From Cryomorphaceae bacterium (GTDB lineage: Bacteria; Bacteroidota; Bacteroidia; Flavobacteriales; Schleiferiaceae), in NCBI GenBank assembly GCA_949547975.1, contig CATITW010000160.1, positions 1-5,812 on the forward strand: a DNA stretch of 5,812 nt, given 5' to 3'. Below are positions 1 through 5,574 of this stretch, one piece after another (positions within the stretch are counted from its first letter, which is position 1; each line of letters starts with the position of its first letter). The notes under the pieces were generated by a model. That model did no database searches. It worked only from the letters and a program-made list of their open reading frames with translations, and was not told the DNA's origin. The translations under genes and the position numbers were made by a program.

Positions 1-89
1 AGTGGCTTGAGGTCGCTGAACTATCGGTATTAGATTGGGCTGCAGCGGATGTGCCGGTGGTTGCTGCTCTAGAGAAAGCTTCGGTTTAA
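1..89 (+). CDS. C-terminal fragment of a NUDIX (MutT-like) hydrolase, 5' end outside the window
   Basis: An open frame enters from the left edge (first full codon at 3) and stops at TAA 87-89. Its 28 visible residues begin WLEVAEL and continue LDWAAADVPVV before ending in ALEKASV. The pattern of W-x-x-x-x-E-L, then LDWA-x-AD-[IV]-P-V-V and a short helix, is typical of the extreme C-terminus of small (deoxy)nucleoside triphosphate pyrophosphohydrolases of the MutT/NUDIX family, which hydrolyse (oxidised) nucleotides to monophosphates in the cytoplasm. The NUDIX box itself (GX5EX7REUXEEXGU) would lie upstream and is not visible, so the family call rests on the tail alone. No plus-strand terminator with a T-tract follows. 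Function beyond this family is not determinable. Confidence 0.6.
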   Translation, partial: WLEVAELSVLDWAAADVPVVAALEKASV

Positions 90-174
90 TAAATCTCCCT
101 CCCTCGCGACGGCATGGAAGAGCCGGGCGTGGCCTATGTAAATTGGCAACGGAACGAGATCTTTAAGGGGTAGG

Positions 175-216
175 AAAAAAAACACCCCCACCGCTCAAAC
201 GAGCAGTGGGGGTGTT
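175..216 (-). terminator. Rho-independent terminator of the minus-strand barrel-protein gene
   Basis: Two 16-nt arms (181-196 and 201-216) flank a 4-nt loop (197-200). Read on the minus strand, the stem is followed at once by eight T residues (182 to 175, the first two also able to pair in the stem). The arms differ at one position, which is a G-U wobble in the minus-strand RNA but a C-A mismatch in the plus-strand RNA. Together with the T-tract this fixes the working direction as minus. It lies about 50 bp past the stop codon at 266-268. Confidence 0.92.
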
Positions 217-265
217 GTGCTTAACAGATGTTTAAACCGCGATAAGGAAAGCCCGCGGAGTGAGA

Positions 266-802
266 TTAGAAGCGGTAACCGAAGTTGAATCCGCCCATGA
301 AATCGACTGGAATATCCCAGTAGTTTTCGTTTTGTTCGTAGAGCTTGCGGCCTAATCCCGTGAAGACATCGATGGATACCTTTTCGAAAACGACTTTGTA
401 GCCGATCGTGAATCCTAGAGAGGCGAAATCTGCACTTACGTTTCTGTTGGTTTGCCAATCGTAGCCATCACGACTGATGTAGCGGGCGGCCAGTCCGAGG
501 TAGAGGTTTTGGTCAGAATTTGTACGAAGGCCCGTGTATTTGCGAACGCCCATCGAGAAACCGCCGTTTTGATCGGTGCCGGTCCATTCTTTAAGGTCAT
601 TGCTGTATACCCAGGCGCTCGTATTGAAGGTGAGGGTGGGTTCGTTCAAGATGGGTTTTTCGACACTGATGTTGTACACCCCGAAGGCGAAACCGATCGG
701 ATTTGTTTTGAGCTCGATCGTGTGCGATGCAGGAGTTTGGATTTGCGCTTGTGCACATAGGCTAGCGGCGAATAAGGCAATAGATGTTAGAAGCGTTTTC
801 AT
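266..802 (-). CDS. Exported small outer-membrane beta-barrel protein, DUF3575-like
   Basis: This gene encodes 178 residues and starts at ATG 802-800. Residues 1-20 are a clear Sec signal peptide: MKT, a hydrophobic core LLTSIALFAASL, then an AQA|Q cleavage site after about residue 19. The mature part opens with IELKTNPIGFAFGVYNISVEKP (reported here as positions 29-50), the motif at the start of DUF3575-type Bacteroidota proteins. Alternating polar/hydrophobic strands rich in Gly and aromatics follow (LYLGLAARY, LGFTIGYKVVF, VSIDVFTGLGRKLYE), and the final segment FNFGYRF ends in Phe, the usual C-terminal signature of outer-membrane barrels inserted by the BAM machinery. The length suits an 8-stranded barrel. 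No ligand or partner is evident. It is transcribed alone and ends at the strong terminator at 175-216. The upstream leader is A/T-rich with no clear Shine-Dalgarno. The barrel call is good; the biological role is unknown. Confidence 0.82.
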   Translation of the reverse strand: MKTLLTSIALFAASLCAQAQIQTPASHTIELKTNPIGFAFGVYNISVEKPILNEPTLTFNTSAWVYSNDLKEWTGTDQNGGFSMGVRKYTGLRTNSDQNLYLGLAARYISRDGYDWQTNRNVSADFASLGFTIGYKVVFEKVSIDVFTGLGRKLYEQNENYWDIPVDFMGGFNFGYRF

Positions 803-1037
803 ACCAATTGTTTTTTGTGGTTATTGATACTGCTAATATGCTGCGGCCCTTCAGCGCCTGCACCGTCAGAAATTCTCACAATCGCGTCAATTCATAGAGG
901 TTCACGCAAACATTTCAAGGTGAATCCATCTTGAAGTCTCATATGTGAAACAAACAAAGTCAAGACACGCGTCATCTACTCGCCAAAGTTGAACCGCCGG
1001 CACCTTTTTAGGGTTAATAATTCAATACTCAGCTCCC
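803..1037. other. Divergent intergenic region between the barrel-protein and CIA30 genes
   Basis: This 235-bp stretch must hold promoters for both flanking genes, which point away from each other. I could not find a convincing TTG-N19-TAnnTTTG promoter on either strand. The plus side ends in an AT-rich stretch (1005-1026) with TTG at 989-991, which is suggestive but lacks a good -7 match. A small hairpin at 914-935 is listed separately. No small ORF or RNA gene is supported here. Confidence 0.5.
914..935 (+). repeat. Short inverted repeat (hairpin or operator candidate)
   Basis: The arms TTCAAGGTG (914-922) and CATCTTGAA (927-935) are separated by AATC. Eight of nine positions are complementary and the ninth is a G-U pair in a plus-strand RNA. 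There is no T-tract on either side, so a terminator is unlikely. An operator or a structured leader for the gene at 1038 is possible; its position about 100 bp before that start and about 110 bp before the divergent one does not decide between them. Confidence 0.45.
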
Positions 1038-1583
1038 ATGCGCAAACTACTCTTCGCCCTTCTCCTAATCTCAAGCCCCATGCTCCACGCACAATCCCTT
1101 TTCGACTTCCAAACCAATTCCGACCTGAACCCCTGGCGCATCATTAACGACGGCGTTATGGGCGGCCTCTCCGAAGGTGCGCTAACCCTCACCGAAGAAG
1201 GCCACGGGAAATTTCACGGAACCGTATCGCTCGAGAACTACGGCGGGTTCACTTCCGTAGGCTGCGCCCTGCCGCAAACAACCGTAGCCCCAAACACCGT
1301 GGCGCTCTTGCGCGTCAAAGGCGACGGCAAATCCTACCAATTCCGCGTCAAACACCAAACCACCGACTACTACACCTACGTCACCACCTTCGCAACCACC
1401 GGAGACTGGCAAACCATCGAGCTCCCACTAGCCACAATGATCCCACAGTGGCGCGGCCGCCGCGTCGACCTTCCCGCGTTCGACAGAACCAGCATCACCG
1501 AAATGACGCTCCTTATTGCCAATAAAAAGAATGAAAGCTTCGAGCTGCTCGTTGATGAGATCTCTATAGGGGAAAGAGAGTAG
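1038..1583 (+). CDS. Exported CIA30-domain protein (complex I intermediate-associated protein 30 fold)
   Basis: This gene encodes 181 residues and starts at ATG 1038. Residues 1-18 form a signal peptide (MRK, hydrophobic FALLLISS, then LHAQ|S), so the protein is predicted to be secreted to the periplasm. Residues about 20-177 match the CIA30 domain. The diagnostic block is W33-R-I-I-N-D-G-V-M-G-G-L-S-E-G (33-47), followed by F59-H-G-T-V-S-L-E-N-Y-G-G-F (59-71). Further on are the VKGDGKSYQFRV strand (93-104), a W124-centred segment and a final ELLVDEISI strand. The fold is a galactose-binding-like beta-sandwich. In mitochondria CIA30/NDUFAF1 assists complex I assembly; exported bacterial members have no settled function and could bind a carbohydrate or another ligand. 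It appears monocistronic and converges on the araC-type gene 11 bp away. Its codons are strikingly C-rich at third positions compared with its neighbours, which may hint at a different history, but this is only a visual impression. Confidence 0.85.
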   Translation: MRKLLFALLLISSPMLHAQSLFDFQTNSDLNPWRIINDGVMGGLSEGALTLTEEGHGKFHGTVSLENYGGFTSVGCALPQTTVAPNTVALLRVKGDGKSYQFRVKHQTTDYYTYVTTFATTGDWQTIELPLATMIPQWRGRRVDLPAFDRTSITEMTLLIANKKNESFELLVDEISIGERE

Positions 1584-1594
1584 GGGGTTGAGTG

Positions 1595-2521
1595 TTACAC
1601 CGCGAACCTTCCGTGCGACATGCGAAAGGCCTGGGGAGTGGTTCCCGTGAAGGCTTTAAACACGCGGTTGAAATAACTTTGGCTTTTGAACCCGGCGTAG
1701 ATCGCTGCATCTGCGAGGCTCATGCTCGGTTTCTTTAGGGCACGTTTCGCTCTTGCAATGCGCTCAGAGTTGATGAACTGGACGGGGGTCATGCCGAGTT
1801 CATTTTTAAAGGCACGGAAAAATTGGGCACGGGAAAGACACGCCTTATCGGCCAATTCCTCCACATGAATCTCCGAAGTAATGTTCGTGCGTATATAATG
1901 TATCGCGTAGGCCAAACGGTGGGACATGTGCAGCGCCATGGCATTTTCCAGTAAGAAGTTCTTTGCCCCAGTGCGTAGCAATAGCGCCACCAGCTCGCGG
2001 GTGATCAGCGACGCCTTTAAATCGCGAATGCTGTCCTCATTCACCATCGTGTCGATCAGCGTATTCGTTGCAAACGAAAGGTCCTTCGAATTATTCACGT
2101 GAAAGTTTCGCTGCGACCAGCTCCATTCCTTCTCCTCAATACGTGTGTGCTGCTCGTTCATCCACAGCGCCACATCCGAGATCAGCTCTGGGCAAATCTC
2201 CAGCGCCATGCACTGGGTAGGGGTGTCGCGATCGGCCTCCGGAAAATCTATGGTCATCGACTCCGCGGAGGGCATAGCGATCGTCTCGCCCGGCACAAAC
2301 TCAAACGGGTCGCGGTCGCCTAGATGCATCACCTTCTTGCCCTGAATCATGCTCACCACCACAGGGTTGTGAAACACGAGATCAAACTCATAGGATGCCT
2401 TTTGGGTCTCAAACACATTTAATATGCTCACCTCCGAATGGTGTGCGGTACGATGCTCCACCTCGCGCTGAGGTTTGGAGAAGATCTTGTGCTTTTGTTT
2501 GAGATTAACTGCGTTGAGCAT
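1595..2521 (-). CDS. AraC-family transcriptional regulator, likely activator of the divergent aldehyde dehydrogenase
   Basis: This gene encodes 308 residues. The N-terminal sensing half (about 10-180) opens with HKIFSKPQREVEHRT (11-25) and has VVVSMIQGKKVMHLGDR (54-70), then EFVPGET and a DFPEA-x-x-x-x-PT stretch (92-102). This resembles the AraC_N type (PF06719), which binds a small effector. The C-terminal half (about 203-302) is a double helix-turn-helix of the AraC/XylS type. The first HTH covers about 218-250 (EELADKACLSRAQFFRAFK); the second covers about 268-300 (AAIYAGFKSQSYFNRVFK, then GTTPQAFR) and fits the AraC signature. The ATG at 2521-2519 gives a normal-length protein; no Shine-Dalgarno is visible. 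It is divergent from the aldehyde dehydrogenase across 174 bp containing two direct repeats spaced 21 bp, as expected for its operator. The effector is probably an aldehyde, alcohol or related metabolite; that is inference from context. Confidence 0.93.
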   Translation of the reverse strand: MLNAVNLKQKHKIFSKPQREVEHRTAHHSEVSILNVFETQKASYEFDLVFHNPVVVSMIQGKKVMHLGDRDPFEFVPGETIAMPSAESMTIDFPEADRDTPTQCMALEICPELISDVALWMNEQHTRIEEKEWSWSQRNFHVNNSKDLSFATNTLIDTMVNEDSIRDLKASLITRELVALLLRTGAKNFLLENAMALHMSHRLAYAIHYIRTNITSEIHVEELADKACLSRAQFFRAFKNELGMTPVQFINSERIARAKRALKKPSMSLADAAIYAGFKSQSYFNRVFKAFTGTTPQAFRMSHGRFAV

Positions 2522-2695
2522 ATGGCGTGGATTGTTGGCAATTTCGGTAGGCTTAAGTTACCTAAAAATTGGTTTGAATCCACCGCGTTCTCATAATGAG
2601 ACTATTGTACAAAACAATGAGACTGATTAAAAGGCGTTTTGACATTTTATATACCAATTTAGACCAAAGCAATAACAACACTAAAACACAGCACT
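2522..2695. promoter_or_regulatory. Divergent control region of the araC-type gene and the aldehyde dehydrogenase gene
   Basis: This 174-bp AT-rich intergenic region drives both genes. It carries the paired repeats at 2595-2624 and a TTGACA-like hexamer at 2639-2644 downstream of them on the dehydrogenase side. No good -7/-10 element follows that hexamer at the right distance, which would suit a promoter that depends on an activator. A pair of related inverted motifs also brackets the repeats: CTAAAAATTGGT at 2562-2573 and ACCAATTTAG at 2653-2662. The dehydrogenase leader just before ATG 2696 is A-rich with no Shine-Dalgarno, as is usual in Bacteroidota. Exact transcription starts cannot be assigned. 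Confidence 0.6.
2595..2624 (+). promoter_or_regulatory. Tandem direct repeat, candidate operator for the AraC-family regulator
   Basis: The 9-mer AATGAGACT occurs at 2595-2603 and again at 2616-2624, with starts exactly 21 bp apart, i.e. two helical turns on the same face of the DNA. AraC-family dimers classically bind two direct half-sites at this spacing. The proximal repeat ends 14 bp before the TTGACA-like hexamer at 2639-2644, consistent with activation towards the dehydrogenase gene. The repeat lies about 75 bp from the araC-type start, so autoregulation is possible. An ATTGT/ACAAT inverted pair (2604-2608, 2614-2618) sits between and overlaps the second copy. Confidence 0.65.
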
Positions 2696-4204
2696 ATGAG
2701 TACTACCTTATTCGATCGCCCAACGTTAAAGGCGGAATACGGAAATTACATCGGCGGAAAATTCGTCGCACCCGTAGACGGACACTACTTCGATGTCACC
2801 ACACCTACAGACGGTACGGTCATCACCAAAGTGTCCCGCAGTAACAGCAAAGACGTAGAGCTTGCCCTAGATGCAGCACACGCCGCATACGCAACTTGGA
2901 AACATTCATCAGTTACTGAGCGTAGCAACATGCTCCTTAAAATAGCCGACATCGTGGAGGCCAACCACCACAAACTCGCAGCGATCGAAACCCTAGACAA
3001 CGGGAAAAGTATCCGCGAAACCATCAATGCCGATGTGGCCCTAGTGATCGATCATTTCCGCTACTTCGCAGGTGTCATCCGTGCAGAGGAAGGTTCTGTA
3101 AGTGAACTCGACCAGCACACGGTAAGTATGAACATCAAAGAGCCCGTGGGTGTAGTCGCACAAATCATCCCTTGGAACTTCCCACTCCTTATGGCGGCAT
3201 GGAAGATCGCTCCAGCACTCGCTGCAGGGAACTGTGTCATCGTTAAACCGGCAGAGCAAACTCCTGTAGGTCTATCGGTACTTATGGAACTCGTCGGACA
3301 TCTCATTCCACCAGGAGTTTTAAACATCGTTCACGGTTTCGGACCTGAGGCTGGAAAGCCCCTTGCTCAAAGCTCGCGCGTTCACAAGGTGGCCTTCACC
3401 GGTGAAACCACCACAGGTCGTTTGATCATGCAATACGCTTCTGAAAACCTGAATCCAGTGACTATGGAGCTCGGTGGTAAGTCGCCAAACATCTTCTTTA
3501 AGTCTGTGATGGACCACGATGATGCCTTCCTCAACAAATGTGTCGAAGGTGCCGTAATGTTTGCCTTAAACCAAGGAGAGGTATGTACCTGTCCATCGCG
3601 TATACTCGTGCACGAAGATATTTACGAAGCATTTATGGAGCGCGTGATCGCACGTACGAAGGCCATCAAAATGGGCAATCCATTCGATACCAATACCATG
3701 ATGGGGGCTCAAGCTTCCGAGGACCAATTCAATAAAATCCTCAGCTACATCAAAATTGGCCAAGACGAAGGTGCTGAACTCCTTTGCGGTGGCGCACCGG
3801 CAGAGCTCGAAGGTGACTATTCAAACGGATATTACATCCAACCGACCATCCTCAAAGGCCACAACAAGATGCGCGTCTTCCAGGAGGAAATCTTCGGCCC
3901 TGTAGTCGCAGTGACCACCTTCAAAACCACGGAAGAAGCACTAGAGATCGCAAATGATACACTCTATGGCCTCGGTGCCGGCGTTTGGACGCGTGACTCG
4001 CACGAACTCTACCAAGTACCGCGTGCCATCGAAGCAGGCCGCGTTTGGGTAAACTGCTACCACGCCTACCCAGCACACGCTCCGTTCGGTGGATACAAGC
4101 AGTCTGGTTTTGGTCGCGAAACGCACCTGATGATGCTCAACCACTACCGCCAGAACAAAAACATGCTCATCTCTTACGATAAGAATGCGCTAGGTTTCTT
4201 CTAG
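2696..4204 (+). CDS. NAD-dependent aldehyde dehydrogenase (acetaldehyde dehydrogenase AcoD/ExaC-like)
   Basis: This gene encodes 502 residues, full length for the ALDH superfamily. The enzyme oxidises aldehydes to carboxylic acids in the cytoplasm with NAD(P)+. Visible catalytic landmarks are IPWNFP with oxyanion-hole Asn161, KPAEQTP with Lys184 and Glu187, FTGETTTG (234-241) with the two Rossmann glycines, ELGGK with general base Glu258, [11 protein letters not shown] (292-302) with nucleophile Cys297, and EEIFGPV with Glu398. Glu187, aligned to Glu195 of human ALDH2, binds the adenosine ribose and favours NAD+ over NADP+. The GEVCTCPSR form of the active-site motif and the AraC and DUF779 neighbours match the acetaldehyde-dehydrogenase-II group (AcoD/ExaC type). 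The natural substrate is probably a short aliphatic aldehyde but this cannot be read from sequence. The start ATG 2696 gives the usual N-terminus. There is no signal peptide. The gene ends just before a strong terminator. Confidence 0.95.
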   Translation: MSTTLFDRPTLKAEYGNYIGGKFVAPVDGHYFDVTTPTDGTVITKVSRSNSKDVELALDAAHAAYATWKHSSVTERSNMLLKIADIVEANHHKLAAIETLDNGKSIRETINADVALVIDHFRYFAGVIRAEEGSVSELDQHTVSMNIKEPVGVVAQIIPWNFPLLMAAWKIAPALAAGNCVIVKPAEQTPVGLSVLMELVGHLIPPGVLNIVHGFGPEAGKPLAQSSRVHKVAFTGETTTGRLIMQYASENLNPVTMELGGKSPNIFFKSVMDHDDAFLNKCVEGAVMFALNQGEVCTCPSRILVHEDIYEAFMERVIARTKAIKMGNPFDTNTMMGAQASEDQFNKILSYIKIGQDEGAELLCGGAPAELEGDYSNGYYIQPTILKGHNKMRVFQEEIFGPVVAVTTFKTTEEALEIANDTLYGLGAGVWTRDSHELYQVPRAIEAGRVWVNCYHAYPAHAPFGGYKQSGFGRETHLMMLNHYRQNKNMLISYDKNALGFF

Positions 4205-4242
4205 GCAGCTGCCCACTAGAACCTACAACCATGTAAACCGCC

Positions 4243-4275
4243 AAAGGGCACCCGCTAGTTTGGGTGCCCTTTTTT
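4243..4275 (+). terminator. Rho-independent terminator after the aldehyde dehydrogenase gene
   Basis: An 11-bp perfect stem (AAAGGGCACCC, 4243-4253, with GGGTGCCCTTT, 4262-4272) closes an 8-nt loop and runs into six T residues (4270-4275). It starts 39 bp after the dehydrogenase stop and ends 40 bp before the DUF779 start, so it separates two genes that otherwise look like an operon. The A residues at the 5' side of the stem could in part make it work in the opposite direction, but no minus-strand gene ends here. Confidence 0.92.
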
Positions 4276-4314
4276 GTAAATTGAAGATTAAACCCATCAA
4301 AACACCACCACATT

Positions 4315-4692
4315 ATGAATCCACGTGTTGCATTTACGCCAGAAGCTAAGGCCCTAATGGATGAACTCCGTGCATTTCACGGTCCGATCATGTTTCACCA
4401 GAGTGGAGGATGTTGCGACGGAAGCTCGCCGATGTGCTTTGCGCTGGATGATTTTAAAATTGGCCAAGTAGATGTCTACCTCGGCGATGTCGATGGTGCA
4501 CCTTTTTATATGTCTTCATCCCAATTCGAGTATTGGAAACATACCCACCTCACGCTTGATGTCACGCCCGGCCGCGGCTCCTCATTCTCCATCGAAATCC
4601 CCACCGGGAAACGATTCATGATCCACAGTCGCATTTTTACCGACCAAGAAATGGCCGAGTTGCCTGAAGCGCCTCAAGGAAAACAGCACTAA
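4315..4692 (+). CDS. DUF779 family protein, aldehyde dehydrogenase companion
   Basis: This gene encodes 125 residues, the typical DUF779 (PF05610) length. The family hallmark is seen at 28-41: His28-Q-S-G-G-Cys33-Cys34-D-G-S-S-P-M-Cys41, preceded by helix 8-20 (TPEAKALMDELRA). It is followed by a beta-rich part: DVYLGDVDGAPFYMS (53-67), a WKHTHLTLDVTPGRGSSFS segment (74-92), and GKRFMIHSRIF (98-108). There is no signal peptide or membrane helix, so it is cytoplasmic. From general knowledge, DUF779 genes repeatedly sit beside NAD-aldehyde dehydrogenases in bacteria (for example Rv0458/Rv0459 in Mycobacterium tuberculosis), but I know of no established biochemical role. The His/Cys cluster could bind a metal or a thiol adduct; that is inference. 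The gene follows the dehydrogenase by 110 bp with a strong terminator between, and no promoter of its own is evident. Its stop lies 1 bp from the end of the convergent phosphorylase gene. Confidence 0.9.
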   Translation: MNPRVAFTPEAKALMDELRAFHGPIMFHQSGGCCDGSSPMCFALDDFKIGQVDVYLGDVDGAPFYMSSSQFEYWKHTHLTLDVTPGRGSSFSIEIPTGKRFMIHSRIFTDQEMAELPEAPQGKQH

Positions 4693-4693
4693 C

Positions 4694-5521
4694 CTACACC
4701 GCCCAGTCCAGCACCTTTTCAATCAATGCCTCCACCGGTTCAGAAGGGTTCGGGTGAAAATCTCCGGTAGCACGGTTGGCCAGTAGGGCAGAAAAGCTGT
4801 GGGCTTCGTGGCCTAGAAGGTGTGCGAGGGCGTAGATTCCGGAGGTTTCCATTTCAAAATTGGTCACAGAATGGTCGCCAACCTGTACTTCATGTAAGCC
4901 GTCTAATGCTTGGGCGAAGGTGCTTTGAATGCGAATATTTCTGCCTTGTGGACCGTAGAAACCTGGTAATGTTGCGGTGATTCCGCTGTAGAGGCCTGCC
5001 CAGTTTGGGACGTTTGAACTGCCTGGAATATAGTACGGTTGCAATGGCGCGTGCGGTACGTCCACCTGCTTGAAATCGTGAGAGTAAAAGGGCAGTAGCG
5101 CGTCAAAAGCCAAGGCTCCAGCGCTCCACAAATGGCTGCCTACCGGAATGGTCGGGTCCACAGCGCCCGAAGTACCGATGCGGATGATGGTGAGTTTCGT
5201 CCGCTGCTCTCGGTCTACTCTGCGCACAGGGTCGATGTTCACCGCCGCATCCAGCTCGTTCAGGACAATATCGATGTTGTCCGTGCCCATGCCCGTGGAG
5301 AGCACAAGAACTTCATTTCCACGGAGTGTGCCGCGAACCATTTTAAACTCTCGGCGGTTCTTTGTCCAGTACACCTCGTCGAAATGCTTCGAAACCGAAC
5401 TGACGCGTTCCGGGTCACCTACTGTAAAGATGAGCGAAGGAATGTCTTCGGCTTTCAGGCCCAGATGGTAGACCGTTCCGTCGGGATTCAGAATGAGTTC
5501 AGAAGGCGCGTATGGCTGCAT
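4694..5521 (-). CDS. Nucleoside phosphorylase (uridine phosphorylase-like)
   Basis: This gene encodes 275 residues and belongs to the PNP/UDP phosphorylase superfamily (PF01048), cytoplasmic enzymes that cleave nucleosides with phosphate to give base plus (deoxy)ribose-1-phosphate in salvage. Motifs, numbered from the chosen start, are: the phosphate-binding VGDPERV (34-40), LSTGMGTDN (74-82) for ribose/phosphate contacts, IIRIGTSGAV (112-121), GFYGPQGR (187-194), and NFEMETSGIYAL (221-232), the Glu-Met-Glu ribose site as in E. coli Udp. The sequence ANRATG (248-253) is also typical of the Bacteroidota members. The open frame continues upstream to an ATG at 5587, but that start would overlap the divergent cinA. 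The extra 22 residues also look unlike the family, whose members begin near SELILNPDG as here. ATG 5521-5519 is therefore preferred. The substrate (uridine or purine nucleoside) is not resolved. A weak Bacteroidota-like promoter lies just upstream. Confidence 0.9.
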   Translation of the reverse strand: MQPYAPSELILNPDGTVYHLGLKAEDIPSLIFTVGDPERVSSVSKHFDEVYWTKNRREFKMVRGTLRGNEVLVLSTGMGTDNIDIVLNELDAAVNIDPVRRVDREQRTKLTIIRIGTSGAVDPTIPVGSHLWSAGALAFDALLPFYSHDFKQVDVPHAPLQPYYIPGSSNVPNWAGLYSGITATLPGFYGPQGRNIRIQSTFAQALDGLHEVQVGDHSVTNFEMETSGIYALAHLLGHEAHSFSALLANRATGDFHPNPSEPVEALIEKVLDWAV

Positions 5522-5544
5522 GGCGTAGTGTATCTTTAACCCCG

Positions 5545-5574
5545 TAAAAGTACAGCGAAATCTAGTGAAAGCAG
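5545..5574 (-). promoter_or_regulatory. Possible promoter of the nucleoside phosphorylase gene
   Basis: On the minus strand, CTG (5574-5572) is followed after exactly 19 nt by TACTTTTA (5552-5545). The Bacteroidota consensus is TTG-N19-TAnnTTTG, so each element has one mismatch and the spacing is right. Transcription would start near 5540, leaving a leader of about 20 nt before ATG 5521. This also supports the shorter start, since the promoter would lie inside the longer ORF. No experimental support; motif match only. Confidence 0.4.

Noticed and set aside
114..173. Short plus-strand ATG frame of 19 codons between the NUDIX tail and the terminator
   Set aside because: Too short, no family resemblance, no leader features; expected by chance.
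452..760. Plus-strand open frame of 102 codons inside the barrel-protein gene
   Set aside because: Antisense shadow of a gene with a clear signal peptide, barrel pattern and terminator on the minus strand; its own translation shows no recognisable features.
1557..1600. Possible terminator between the CIA30 and araC-type genes (GAGATCTC palindrome and TCTCT/AGAGA arms)
   Set aside because: Arms are short and there is no T-tract on either strand.
2639..2667. Complete sigma70-like promoter starting at TTGACA
   Set aside because: At 15-18 bp spacing only TAGACC or GACCAA-like hexamers follow, and no TAnnTTTG fits; kept only as a -35-like remark in the control region.
2596..2844. Plus-strand 82-codon frame starting in the operator repeats
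   Set aside because: Its second half is the dehydrogenase gene in another frame; the Arg/Lys-rich translation looks non-coding.
4276..4314. Own promoter for the DUF779 gene (TAAATTGA near 4277-4284; TAGTTTG in the terminator loop)
   Set aside because: Both deviate from TAnnTTTG, and no TTG lies at the required distance upstream.
5132..5539. Plus-strand open frames (135 and 107 codons) opposite the nucleoside phosphorylase
   Set aside because: Both lie antisense to a strongly conserved enzyme; the translations are Arg/Ser/Val-rich without domain motifs.
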